Position numbers and translations under genes: made by a program. Below the pieces are notes generated by a model. The model saw nothing but the letters and a program-made list of their open reading frames with translations. It was not told where the DNA came from and searched no databases. DNA of 64,000 nt from Frankiaceae bacterium (GTDB lineage Bacteria > Actinomycetota > Actinomycetes > Mycobacteriales > SCTD01): contig JAENVS010000027.1 in NCBI GenBank assembly GCA_016650445.1, forward strand, positions 1 through 64,000. The letters run 5' to 3'. This document shows positions 42,304-51,109 of this stretch, one piece after another; within the stretch, counting starts at the first letter, position 1, and every line of letters starts with the position of its first letter.

Positions 42304-43494
42304 ATGCTGCTGACGGAGCTGGACCTGCCGTCGTACGACCACATCGACCCCACCGTGACCGGCGCCGCCTTCCACGCAGCCCTCGACGACCTCGCCAGCG
42401 AGACCTGGATCGCGAAGGGCTTCATGGGCTACGCCGTGCTCGAGCGGGAGGCCGCCAATGCCGTGCTGCGCGACCGGCGGATGGCGTTCCCCGCGCTCGA
42501 GCTGCTCGAGCTTCAGGGCGTCACCTCCGGCCCGATCTGGGACCGCACCGCTGACGGCCTGATGGTGCAGAGCGGCGAGCCGCACAGCCGGCTGCGGCGC
42601 CAGCTCGCCCCCGCGTTCACCCCACGCGCGACGGAGCGGCTGCGCCCGCGGCTGCGCGAGCTCATCGCCGAGCTGTGGGAGCCCGTCGCCGACACCGGTC
42701 ACGTCGAGTTCGTGAAGACGGTGGCCGAGCCGCTGCCGTCGATGGCGATCGCCGAGCTGCTCGGCGTGCAGGGCGACGCGCCCCTGCTGGCGCGCTGGTC
42801 GGTCCAGCTGCAAGAGGTGTTCAAGATGCGGCTGCAGGAGACAGCAGCCGAGGTGGAGACGGCGTACGAGGAAGCCCGTGCGTACGTCTTCGAGAAGCTC
42901 GCGGAGAGGCGCAAGGAGCCGGGCGACGACCTCATCTCCGTGCTCGCCGCCGGCACCGAGCTCGACGACGACGACTACGTGACGCTGATCTGCTCGGTCA
43001 TCTCCGGCGGTACTGACACGACCGAGGCGCAGCTCGCGCACGGGTTGCGGTTGTTCGCCCAGCATCCAGAGCAGTGGGCGCTGCTGGCCGAGCAGCCCGA
43101 GCTCGCGGAGAAGGCCGTCGAGGAGGTCGTGCGCTACGAGCCCATCACTCCGTTCACGGCGCGCATCGCGACGGAAGACGTGGTGCTGCGCGACGTCGTC
43201 ATCCCCAAGGACACGGTGCTGTTCGTCTGCGCCGCAACGGCCAACCGCGACCCGGCCACGTTCAAGGACCCACAGCGCTTCGACATCACCCGCGAGCCCG
43301 AGCCGGTGCTGACGTTCGGCTTCGGCGCGCACTACTGCATCGGCGCCTACCTCGCCCGCGCCGAGCTGCAGGAGGCGTTCACCTACCTCGCGCCCCGCAC
43401 GCCGGACCTGCACCTGGACGGGGAGCCGGTGTTCGGCCAGACGACCGGCATCTACGCCATGCAGTCCCTGCCGCTCGCCTGGTCGGTCAGATAG
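42304..43494 (+). CDS. cytochrome P450
   Basis: 396 residues from ATG 42304; the track's earlier start runs through non-family sequence. It contains the oxygen-binding I helix ISGGTDTTEAQ, the ExxR motif in EEVVRYEP and the haem-ligand loop FGFGAHYCIGAYLAR. It is a soluble class I bacterial P450 needing ferredoxin partners, which are not encoded nearby. Substrate unknown. Confidence 0.93.
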   Translation: MLLTELDLPSYDHIDPTVTGAAFHAALDDLASETWIAKGFMGYAVLEREAANAVLRDRRMAFPALELLELQGVTSGPIWDRTADGLMVQSGEPHSRLRRQLAPAFTPRATERLRPRLRELIAELWEPVADTGHVEFVKTVAEPLPSMAIAELLGVQGDAPLLARWSVQLQEVFKMRLQETAAEVETAYEEARAYVFEKLAERRKEPGDDLISVLAAGTELDDDDYVTLICSVISGGTDTTEAQLAHGLRLFAQHPEQWALLAEQPELAEKAVEEVVRYEPITPFTARIATEDVVLRDVVIPKDTVLFVCAATANRDPATFKDPQRFDITREPEPVLTFGFGAHYCIGAYLARAELQEAFTYLAPRTPDLHLDGEPVFGQTTGIYAMQSLPLAWSVR

Positions 43495-43537
43495 CCCTAC
43501 CTGCGGGTAGCCAGCGAGACGACGTACGGTCGCTGAC

Positions 43538-44974
43538 ATGCCCACCGGTGTGCAGCTCCCAGAAGTCGACGGTCAGCGCAGCAGCAGCGCCTTCGGTCGC
43601 GCGGTCGTTGCCGACGCCTTGCGCGTGGCTGATCCGCAGGCCGCCGATCGCGCGCTTGCGACGAAGGACTGGCGCTCGGGCTACCTCCCGCACTTTCATC
43701 GGCTCATCGAGATCGGGCTCCCGTCGTACGACGCCGCGCTGACCAGCGCGCGCAACGGCTTGACCGGTCTGCACGAGCGCATGCGGTACGACGGCGACGA
43801 CGGCGAAAAGGAGCTCCTGGGTGGGCTGGGCGGCGGCACAGCCCCGCACACGGTCGACGTCAAGGGTGAGGGCGACCGGGAGACCGAGCTGTCGATCCCG
43901 TACCGCGGCGAGCGGCTGCGCGGCGACGCGCTGCGCCGGCAGCTCGATGCCTGGATCGAGGGTGGCGCGATCGAGCCGTCGTGCGCCGAAGCCGTGCTGC
44001 GCGTCGTCGACAACCCGGACTGGCTCGACCTGTCCGACCGGCAGGTCGTCGTGCTGGGCGCCGGTGCGGAGATGGGGCCGCTGCAGGCGATGCTGCGCTG
44101 GGGCGGCAACCTCGTCGGTGTCGACCTGCCGCGGGCCGACCTGTGGTCGCGTGTGCTCACCGTCGCCCGCGCGGGCGCGGGACGGCTCACCGTGCCGGTG
44201 CGCCCGGGCGACGGCGACCTCGAGCAGCAGGCCGGCGTCGACCTGCTCACCGACCTGCCCGACGTCGCTGCCTGGCTCGGCAGCCTGTCCGGACCACTGG
44301 TCCTCGGCAACTACGTGTACGCCGACGGCGTGACCAACCTCAGGGTGTCCGCCGCCGTCGACGCCCTGACCGTGCACCTGCTCGAGCAGCGCGGCGACGT
44401 CGCGCTGTCGTTCCTGGCCACACCGACCGATGTTTTCGCCGTGCCGTCCGAGGTCGTCGAGCACGCCCGCAGCGGCGCCGCACCAGGTCGGGTCCTGAAG
44501 ACACTGCGGGGACCGCTTCGGGCGGTCAGCGGTGGTCGGCTGCTGGTCCCGAACTACCCCGGCGACACGCGGGTCTGCGACAGCCTGGTGCCGCAGCAGG
44601 GACCGAACTACGCCCTCGCGAAGCGGCTGCAGCGCTGGCGGGCCGCTGTCGCTCGCGACGAGGGCGTCGACGTGTCGCTCAACGTCGCGCCGCCGACGCG
44701 GACCCGGTCTGTCGTGAAGAACCGGCTGCTCGCGACTGCCTACGCCGGGGCGCGCCGGTTCGGCGTCGAGGTGTTCGAGCCGGCTACGAGCAACGTGCTC
44801 ATGGCCGCGCTGCTCGTGCATGACGTCCGTACGGCAGCTGTCCCGCCGCGCACGCACCCCTTCGACGCGGAGGCCTCGGCCGCCGCGCACGGTGGTCTCT
44901 GGCGCCAGCCCTACTCGCCCCGGTCGGTGCTCGGCCTCGCGGTGCTCGTCGGCGTCGGCGGCTCGAAGACGTAG
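43538..44974 (+). CDS. conserved protein of unknown function with a Rossmann-like core
   Basis: 478 residues. The N-terminal 140 residues are helical. A Rossmann-like segment, DRQVVVLGAGAEMGPLQAMLRWGGNLVGVDLPR, follows near residue 165, and a conserved PLVLGNYVYADGVTNLRVS block near 255. It could bind NAD or S-adenosylmethionine, but no catalytic motif is recognised. No signal; two late hydrophobic stretches are too short to be sure helices. Similar long proteins exist in actinobacteria, by memory. Confidence 0.75.
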   Translation: MPTGVQLPEVDGQRSSSAFGRAVVADALRVADPQAADRALATKDWRSGYLPHFHRLIEIGLPSYDAALTSARNGLTGLHERMRYDGDDGEKELLGGLGGGTAPHTVDVKGEGDRETELSIPYRGERLRGDALRRQLDAWIEGGAIEPSCAEAVLRVVDNPDWLDLSDRQVVVLGAGAEMGPLQAMLRWGGNLVGVDLPRADLWSRVLTVARAGAGRLTVPVRPGDGDLEQQAGVDLLTDLPDVAAWLGSLSGPLVLGNYVYADGVTNLRVSAAVDALTVHLLEQRGDVALSFLATPTDVFAVPSEVVEHARSGAAPGRVLKTLRGPLRAVSGGRLLVPNYPGDTRVCDSLVPQQGPNYALAKRLQRWRAAVARDEGVDVSLNVAPPTRTRSVVKNRLLATAYAGARRFGVEVFEPATSNVLMAALLVHDVRTAAVPPRTHPFDAEASAAAHGGLWRQPYSPRSVLGLAVLVGVGGSKT

Positions 44975-45063
44975 CCGGCAACTCCTCCATGCTGGGCGAC
45001 CGATGTCTGCTTGGGCTGCATCCCCCGCGGCTATCCGGCTGACATGTTCCCTCGGTAGCCGCA

Positions 45064-45456
45064 CTACTCGCGGTTCGCGAGCACCTTCACTGCCAAGCCG
45101 ATGCCAACGAGCGAGACCGGCAGGCCGAAAAAGACCAGGAGATAGTCACCCCAGAAGTCCTCGATCCCGCCGACGAGCTGCTGCACCATCAACCAGGCGA
45201 ACAACCCCCCGAAGAGCAGGAACACGATCGCGCTCGTCTTCCGCGCCCGGGACACCAGCCATGCCGCCAGGAGGAAGGGGAGTACGAGGAAAATCAGGAA
45301 GAAGTGCGGGGCATTGGCAAAGTCCTTGAACGCGAGGCCCAGGTACTTGGTCAACGAGACGGCTCCCAGCGCCAAAGACACCTGGCGGAAACGGTGCAGA
45401 GTCTGGTTCTGCGCCGCGCCGCGCACGTCAGCCGATTCGGGACTGATCGCTGACAT
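45064..45456 (-). CDS. small membrane protein with three helices
   Basis: 130 residues from ATG 45456, preceded by a very strong AGGGAGGGGG site; the earlier track start is rejected. Helices: FFLIFLVLPFLLAAWLV, AIVFLLFGGLFAWLMVQQLVG and YLLVFFGLPVSLVGIGLAVKV. The N-terminal 35 residues are polar and cytoplasmic. No family recognised. Confidence 0.75.
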   Translation of the reverse strand: MSAISPESADVRGAAQNQTLHRFRQVSLALGAVSLTKYLGLAFKDFANAPHFFLIFLVLPFLLAAWLVSRARKTSAIVFLLFGGLFAWLMVQQLVGGIEDFWGDYLLVFFGLPVSLVGIGLAVKVLANRE

Positions 45457-45517
45457 GAGTCCCCCTCCCTGACGCCACAGGTACTCGCGGCAGCGCCAAC
45501 GCCATTGTTGCCAGCCG

Positions 45518-46036
45518 CTACCTCCCGTCAATCGGAAGGATCATTTCGTCGTAGCCCCCGTCTTCGATCCGCCCGCACTCGGACGCTGCGGAGAGCGTGA
45601 GGTTTCCATCGGTAGCGTCCGCCGGCACCGTGCCAATCGCGTAGAACCGGTAGACCGAGCCGATGGATGCAGGTCGGGCTTCTACGAGTTCAACCGCGTT
45701 CGGTTGCTGACCTGCCACCACTAGTCCCGCGCCGAGAACGCCGCACTCCGATGTCACGAGCAGCCGGAAGTCGTCTCCGGGGCGGAGCGGTCTCAGAGAT
45801 GGCTGGATGTCGACGGCGAACGTGATCGGTGGTGCGGCATGCACGGTGCAGTAGTCGTAGTCGGCGTCAGACGGGTCTGTCGGGCACCCGTCAGGACCCA
45901 CTTCGGTCGGTGACGCCGACGCTGACGCTGACGAGCGTGGCGCTTCCTCGGTCGATCGGGCAGGCATGTCTGACGGACTGGAGCAGCCGACTGCGACAAC
46001 CCCGACAGCAGCGAGCAGAGCAGTGCGAAGCTTCAC
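45518..46036 (-). CDS. lipoprotein of unknown function
   Basis: 172 residues from GTG 46036, giving VKLRTALLAA, a short hydrophobic core and a lipobox AVGC at residue 18. A GTG at 46060 is an alternative. The mature chain begins with a Ser/Ala-rich spacer, then a compact domain with paired cysteines (DGCPTDPSDADYDYC; SECGVLG; SECGRIED). It is anchored outside the membrane. No neighbours share its direction. Confidence 0.75.
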   Translation of the reverse strand: MKLRTALLAAVGVVAVGCSSPSDMPARSTEEAPRSSASASASPTEVGPDGCPTDPSDADYDYCTVHAAPPITFAVDIQPSLRPLRPGDDFRLLVTSECGVLGAGLVVAGQQPNAVELVEARPASIGSVYRFYAIGTVPADATDGNLTLSAASECGRIEDGGYDEMILPIDGR

Positions 46037-46115
46037 TCGGAGATTGTCCCGGCGCCGCACTCGGCGCGATAGGCAGGTAGGTGCCGCTCCGGGTGACCCG
46101 CCCTACGCTCCGTTC

Positions 46116-46586
46116 GTGCAGCCGGACTGGGACACCCTCGAGTGGCGGCTGGTCCCCTTCGACACAGGCACGGTCCGGTCTGTGGCCGGTGCGCTGACAC
46201 CCTTCATCGGCGGCGAGTCCCTTCAGTCGCTCGCCGGCAAACATGAACGCGGACGCGGGTACGAGCCCGCCGGCGGCTACGCGGGCCTGATGCTCCAGCT
46301 AGACCCGGACGAATGGCGAGCCCATCTGTTCGGGGATGCCATTGACGAGCTATCGGAGTGGGCGGGCGACCGCGTCCCGCTCCTCGGCTGCACTTGCGGC
46401 GACTTGCAGTGCTGGCCGCTGCTGGCTCGGGTCGTTCAGGACGGCGCGGGTGTGCGCTGGGACCAGTTCAGGCAGCTCCATCGCCGCCACTGGGAGTACG
46501 GCGACTTCGGCCCGTTCGTGTTCGAGACCGAGGCCTACGAGCGGGCCGTCCAGCACGCGATCACCTTGAAGTGCAGCAAGGAGTAG
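46116..46586 (+). CDS. small conserved protein with a CxC...CW motif
   Basis: 156 residues from GTG 46116; the track's longer frame upstream is a shadow of the divergent lipoprotein. The centre carries LLGCTCGDLQCWPLL, which looks like a metal or disulfide site, followed by a YGDFGPFVFE block. The protein is soluble and Trp-rich. Homologues of this sort are uncharacterised. Monocistronic. Confidence 0.72.
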   Translation: MQPDWDTLEWRLVPFDTGTVRSVAGALTPFIGGESLQSLAGKHERGRGYEPAGGYAGLMLQLDPDEWRAHLFGDAIDELSEWAGDRVPLLGCTCGDLQCWPLLARVVQDGAGVRWDQFRQLHRRHWEYGDFGPFVFETEAYERAVQHAITLKCSKE

Positions 46587-46666
46587 GAGCCGCTTGTCGA
46601 ACGCGGACGATTGTCGTTGCGACTCGTCACGTGTTGAGCGGGGCATCGATGGCGGGCGGGCCCGCG

Positions 46667-47847
46667 TCAGGTGCGCGAGGGGGCGCGCGGCTGCGGGAGG
46701 AGCCAGGCAACGCGTAGGTCACTGATGGTCAGCTGCTCTCGATGCCACATCACGTGATGTCTGCGGCAGAGCAGCACGAGGTTGCCGACGTCTGTCGAGC
46801 CACCGTCCGCGCGGGCTCGCAGGTGATGCACGTCGCAGAACGCGGGTGGTCGGCTGCATCCCCTTGGCGACGCAGCAGCGGTCGCGTGCGGCGACGGCTC
46901 GGCGCTGCCCGGCGGTGATCTGTTCGCTCACGCTGATCAGGCTGACGACCTGGCCGGCTTCGTCGAGGACGACCCGATCAACCTGGGCATCGCAACGCAA
47001 GGTCTCGATGAGGGTGCGCGTCGCCGGGCCGGTCCACGGCGCGCTCGCGCAGCCTTGTCCCGGATGCTGCTCCAGGTCGACGAAGAAGCCGGCCGACGGC
47101 AGCGCATCCGTTCCCAAAGCACGCTGGGCGGGTGTCGGCAGACGCACTGCCCAGGATGCGGGGACGACGTAGGTCAACCGTGGGCGAGCCCCGCCGGCCT
47201 CCGGTAGGTCGGCGTAGCGCAAAACGAGCCCGAACACGTCCGCCAGGGCATCCAGCCGACGCTGCCCGGCAGGCCGCCTGTCGGCGTCCCCGTCTTGCCG
47301 CGCGAGCGGCTCGATCACGGTCTGGATCATCTCGGCGATCGCGTCAGGCACGTCGAACGTGCCGCGCCAGCGACCGTTGTGCTTGTTGCGCATGGAGAAG
47401 AACCGCGCCTGCTCGGCTGACTCCTCGTCGGCATCGAGCGCCGGCTCGCACCACGTCGCGATCTGGTGCCGGACGAAGTGCGCCAGTTGATCAGGGTCGC
47501 GTCGGCGCCTCCTCGGTGAGGTCTCCGGTGACGATCGCGTCACTGACCAGCGGGAGCTCGCGCAACGCCACCGACGTACGGATCTGCCGCCCTGCCGTCG
47601 TACCCGTCGTCTTCGTGACCGAACGCAGCCAGGCCGGCGTCGGTGCCGTCATCCCGCCGGTGTCCGGCACCGAGCCGCCACCGCGAACCTGAATCTCGCC
47701 GACGGCCCGGGACATCACGCCGCCCAGGCGTGTCATCCCGCCAACCACATCGGTGACGAGCCTCTGCAGTCCCTCCATCGACAAGCCGGTGACGTCGACC
47801 GCGGCAAGCGCGTCGACCTCCGACTGCAACGAGGGGTTCGAGCACAT
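46667..47847 (-). pseudogene. decayed DUF222/HNH endonuclease gene
   Basis: Three frames must be joined. The N-terminal frame starts at ATG 47847 and ends after SDAIVTGDLTEEAPTRP. The middle resumes near 47505 as DPDQLAHFVRHQIATWCEP, with about 40 family residues missing. The HNH end is again shifted at the CCCC/GGGG run near 46857-46863: reading on in the other frame restores GCSRPPAFCDVHHLRARADGG and NLVLLCRRHHVMWH. One deletion plus a single-base indel therefore inactivate it, unless the latter is an assembly error. The product resembles the protein at the window start. Confidence 0.85.
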
Positions 47848-47907
47848 GGGCGAAGAATATCCGGGACTACCGACGGAATCCCTTATGCCGCAGGCATTTC
47901 GGCGACT

Positions 47908-47934
47908 GTGGATTCAGCTGCACTTTGTCCACAG
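47908..47934. other. two DnaA-box-like sequences in opposite orientation
   Basis: TTGTCCACA (47926-47934), the preferred actinobacterial DnaA box, lies 9 bases from TGTGGATTC (47908-47916), a one- or two-mismatch box on the other strand. They sit in the 136-base gap upstream of the HNH pseudogene. Only two sites are present and no dnaA or dnaN is nearby, so an origin is unlikely; regulation or chance is more probable. Confidence 0.35.
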
Positions 47935-47983
47935 GTTGGCTCGCGGCCGTTGACGACGGCCCGCTGGCGGCTCCCGGCAATAC

Positions 47984-48340
47984 CTAGCGCCGCTTGCCGC
48001 TCGTGAAGCGGTTGAGGACCATCGACACGAGCGAGATCACCAGGGCGGCCAGGAACGCCTCGAAGAACCCGCCGACCTCGAACTTGTCGCTGAGTCCGGC
48101 CGTGATCGCGACCAGCACGCCGTTCACCACCAGCGCGAACAGCCCCAGGGTCACCAGAGTGAACGGCAGCGCCAGCAGCCGCAGGAACGGGCCGAGGATC
48201 GCGTTGACGAGCCCGAACAGGAGGGCGACCCAGACGAGGGTCAGGAAGCCCCCGTGGACGTCCACGCCAGGGACGACGTAGGCGGCCAGCCAGACGGCGA
48301 GCGTGAGGACGGCCCAGCGCAGCAGCAGCTTCTGAAGCAT
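47984..48340 (-). CDS. phage holin family 4-like membrane protein (YvlD-like)
   Basis: 118 residues from ATG 48340. Four helices: LLLRWAVLTLAVWLAAYVVPGV, FLTLVWVALLFGLVNAIL, LLALPFTLVTLGLFALVVNGVLV and FLAALVISLVSMVLNRF, with the conserved VVPGV-N and FTLVTLG-N pattern of this family. Despite the name, members are ordinary small membrane proteins, possibly linked to envelope stress. Divergent from the BamE-like gene. Confidence 0.88.
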   Translation of the reverse strand: MLQKLLLRWAVLTLAVWLAAYVVPGVDVHGGFLTLVWVALLFGLVNAILGPFLRLLALPFTLVTLGLFALVVNGVLVAITAGLSDKFEVGGFFEAFLAALVISLVSMVLNRFTSGKRR

Positions 48341-48388
48341 GCCGACAGCATGGCAGGAGTTTGCCGCGGACTGTCGAAGATCATCCCG

Positions 48389-48738
48389 GTGAGCCGATCC
48401 CGCCCCGTCCTCGCCCTTCTCGCCGTCGGCGCCTTCGCCGCGACCTCGGTGGGCGCCGCCACTCAGGCCGCCGACCCGAGCGCCAAGCGCACCCCCGCCG
48501 CGCACGCGGCCGACAAGACGGCCGTCTACGAGCCGTACGGCCCGATGCCTGCCGCACCGACGTCCGCGACCGCACCGAGCAGGAGGTCGCGCGGGTGAAG
48601 GCCGGCATGACGCCCGAGCAGGTGCTGGTCGCGCTCGGTCAGCCGCGCACCCGCGGCGCCGACGGGTTCGAGTACTGCACGGCATCCGGTGCCCAGACTG
48701 TGACGTTCGTGAACGGCAAGGTCGCCCGCACGTCGTGA
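48389..48738 (+). pseudogene. frameshifted secreted BamE/SmpA-like small protein
   Basis: GTG 48389 opens a Sec signal (LALLAVGAFAATSVGA) followed by a short spacer ending EPYGP. The frame then stops at 48598. Moving one base at about 48536-48546 continues CRTDVRDRTEQEVARVKAGMTPEQVLVALGQPRT and ends CTASGAQTVTFVNGKVARTS, a SmpA/OmlA-like beta module. The two halves together make one sensible 115-residue secreted protein, so a single-base frameshift or an assembly error is likely. The downstream methyltransferase start overlaps its stop. Confidence 0.65.
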
Positions 48739-49367
48739 CCCCGCAGGACCGCCACGCGCTCCTGCTCGCGCACACCAGCCTTCGCCGGCCGGACATCGTC
48801 CCGGAGGTCGAGCTCCACCTCGTCGACGACATCGTCGCGCTGTGGAAGGTGACCGGCGAGGACGACCCACCGCCGTTCTGGGCGGTGGCCTGGCTGGGCG
48901 GGCAGGCGTTGGCGCGCTACGTGCTGGACCACCCCGAGCAGGTGCGCGGACGACGCGTGCTCGACCTCGGCAGCGGTTCCGGGCTTGTCGCGATCGCCGC
49001 AACGCTTGCGGGTGCGGCGCACGTCCTCGCGGCGGACATCGACCCGTTCTGCAGCACCGCGATCGAGGTCAACGCACGTGCGAACGGCGTCGATGTCGAG
49101 GTCACGCTCGAGGACCTGCTCGAGCGGGAGCCGCCGGCCGTCGACGTGGTGCTGGCGGGCGACGTCTGGTACGAGCAGTCGATGGCCGAGCGGGCGACCG
49201 CGTGGCTGGTGCGCAGCCCGGCGTCGGTGCTCCTCGGTGATCCCGGCCGGACCTACCTGCCGCGGGACGGGTGGGTCGAGCTGGCGGCGTACGACGTACC
49301 CACGACCCGTGACCTCGAGGGTGTCGAGAGCAAGCGGGTGCGGGTCTTCAGCCCAGCACCTCGGTGA
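48735..49367 (+). CDS. class I SAM-dependent methyltransferase
   Basis: 210 residues from a GTG overlapping the previous stop. Motif I is VLDLGSGSGLVAIAA, motif II LAADIDPFC, and VDVVLAGDVWYEQ follows in place of the NPPY-type loop. The opening PEVELHLVDDIVALWK and FWAVAWLGGQALARYVLDHP match the ETFbeta-lysine/protein N-methyltransferase-like subgroup. Probably methylates a protein lysine or small amine. Its end overlaps a convergent gene by 20 bases. Confidence 0.85.
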   Translation: MTPQDRHALLLAHTSLRRPDIVPEVELHLVDDIVALWKVTGEDDPPPFWAVAWLGGQALARYVLDHPEQVRGRRVLDLGSGSGLVAIAATLAGAAHVLAADIDPFCSTAIEVNARANGVDVEVTLEDLLEREPPAVDVVLAGDVWYEQSMAERATAWLVRSPASVLLGDPGRTYLPRDGWVELAAYDVPTTRDLEGVESKRVRVFSPAPR

Positions 49368-49533
49368 TCGTCACGTTGCCGTACTGGTTGAGCATGTGCT
49401 CGGTCGCGTCGAGCCGGTGCGCGCCGCAGGCGACCATCGACGTCGTACCCGACGGCTCGGCGACGCTGTCCAGCGCGCTGCTGATCTCCCAGACGGCGAG
49501 CTCGCCGCAGTCGCCGCAGACGTGGTGACTCAC
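49348..49533 (-). CDS. 61-residue putative zinc-binding protein
   Basis: Starts at a GTG overlapping the NUDIX gene stop (GTGA). CGDCGELA near the N-terminus and ACGAHRLDATEH in the second half give a C-x2-C...C-x2-H set that could hold one zinc. It is the third gene of a minus-strand operon (lipoprotein, NUDIX, this). Function unknown. Confidence 0.7.
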   Translation of the reverse strand: MSHHVCGDCGELAVWEISSALDSVAEPSGTTSMVACGAHRLDATEHMLNQYGNVTITEVLG

Positions 49534-49976
49534 GACAGCTCCTCCACCCGGTCCAGGAACGGCTGCTGCGCGGGCAGCATCTTCGTCCGCGCGACGTCCA
49601 CAGCGAACCACTCGGCGCGGTCGATCTCCGGGAAACGCTGGATCCGACCCGACTTCGGCGGCCACTGCATCTCGAAGAGCCCCGGCACGATCGCCGAGAC
49701 GTCGACGTCGCCCTCGATCGCCCATGCAGTGACGACCTTGCCGCCCTTCTGCACGATCTCCCCGAGGGGGACCGGGGCACCCGGTGGCGCGGGCAGGCCG
49801 AGCTCCTCCTCGAACTCGCGGTAGGCGGTCGTCAGCAGGTCCTCGCCGGGTTCGACCAGACCCTTCGGGATGCCCCAGACGTCGCGTCGCGCGTGCAGCG
49901 GACCGCCCGGGTGCGCAAGCAGCACTTCGAGATCAGTACGCCGGCGCCAGACCAGCAGTCCGGCGCTTCGTCTCAC
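49530..49976 (-). CDS. NUDIX hydrolase
   Basis: 148 residues from a GTG overlapping the DUF3089 gene stop; the long track ORF is mostly shadow. The complete Nudix box is GLVEPGEDLLTTAYREFEEELG, with WGIPKG just before. It hydrolyses a nucleoside diphosphate linked to another group; the close SAGLLVWRR opening resembles the small ADP-ribose/diadenosine-type members. Coupled to its neighbours on both sides. Confidence 0.9.
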   Translation of the reverse strand: MRRSAGLLVWRRRTDLEVLLAHPGGPLHARRDVWGIPKGLVEPGEDLLTTAYREFEEELGLPAPPGAPVPLGEIVQKGGKVVTAWAIEGDVDVSAIVPGLFEMQWPPKSGRIQRFPEIDRAEWFAVDVARTKMLPAQQPFLDRVEELS

Positions 49977-51067
49977 CTGGCCACCTGTCGGCGTACCGCC
50001 TCGACGAGGTCGCCCAGCGCGAGGGTGACGTCGGCGACGTGCAGCCCCCAGGCCGGCCCGAGGGCAGCCTCGAACGGCGGCACGCCGCTGCCGGGGACGG
50101 TGGAAACGTGCAGCCAGGTGGCGCCGGCTGCTGTGCGGCAGGCGACCCGGATGCCCCCGGGGTAGCTGACGAAGCCGGTGCCGGGCAGTGCCCGCGGACC
50201 GGCGGTGACCCGGCCCGCAGGAACGAACGGATGAGCCGCCCCGGCCGCACCGGCAAGGACGGTGGGGTCGGTGCACAGCACGTCGATGCCCGTGCTCGAC
50301 GAGCGACCGAACAGCGAGTACGACGGGGGCGTGACGGCGTACGAGCTGTAGGCGATCACGCAACCTCTCTGCCCCGCGGTCCGGCAGGCCGGGATCTTCG
50401 TGAACGTCCCGCCGATGTCGCTGCCCCGGGCCGCGGTGACGTTGCTGCCGATGAGGATCGCCGACAGGAGCCGGCCGCGCGTCGACGCGTCGGGTTCGAT
50501 CTCGTCCGTGATGAGACGGGAGAGCACGAGCGACCCCTGCGAGTGGCCGATCAGGACGTACGGTCGGCCGTTGTTGTCGTGCGCCAGGTAGTCCAGCCAG
50601 GCCGCGCGCACATCCTGGTAGGCGACCTTCTGCGCGGCGGGGTCGAAGTACCGGCCGCTGAGCAGGGCGCGCGTAGTGACCTGCTGGTAGACGGGTGCGA
50701 AGACCCGGCAGACCGACGAGAACAGCGCGGCCTGGGCGTGCACCACGTCCACCACCTCGGGGGTGACCGTTCGGGGTGCGTTGTCCGACGGTGCCTGGGA
50801 CACGGTCGGGTACACGTAGAAGCAGTCCGCCTTCAGCCCCGCCGCGGGCACGAACGCGACGCGACTCCGCGCGCCGCCGGCCTGCACCACGGTGGCGTCG
50901 AGGTCCTTGTCGCACGGGTTGCCGGCGAGTCCCGGCCGGCAGGCCCACACCGTGTCGCTGGGGGCGGGCGGGGTGGGCGACGGCGGCGGGCCGGCCGCCG
51001 GTCCCGAGGAGGAGCACGATGCTGAGCCGAGCAGAAGCACGACGGCGACCAGGCTCCGGGGACGCAT
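49973..51067 (-). CDS. DUF3089-family lipoprotein, lipase-like
   Basis: 364 residues from ATG 51067. The lipobox is SASC within RSLVAVVLLLGSASCSSS, followed by a Pro-rich spacer. The alpha/beta-hydrolase core has FYVYPT near residue 85 and the nucleophile elbow VLIGHSQGSLVL, typical of DUF3089. It probably cleaves an ester at the cell surface. First gene of a three-gene minus operon; divergent from hrpA. Confidence 0.87.
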   Translation of the reverse strand: MRPRSLVAVVLLLGSASCSSSGPAAGPPPSPTPPAPSDTVWACRPGLAGNPCDKDLDATVVQAGGARSRVAFVPAAGLKADCFYVYPTVSQAPSDNAPRTVTPEVVDVVHAQAALFSSVCRVFAPVYQQVTTRALLSGRYFDPAAQKVAYQDVRAAWLDYLAHDNNGRPYVLIGHSQGSLVLSRLITDEIEPDASTRGRLLSAILIGSNVTAARGSDIGGTFTKIPACRTAGQRGCVIAYSSYAVTPPSYSLFGRSSSTGIDVLCTDPTVLAGAAGAAHPFVPAGRVTAGPRALPGTGFVSYPGGIRVACRTAAGATWLHVSTVPGSGVPPFEAALGPAWGLHVADVTLALGDLVEAVRRQVAR

Positions 51068-51109
51068 GAGACCAGCCAACCACCGCGCGCCACCTAGGCT
51101 GGCCGCACG

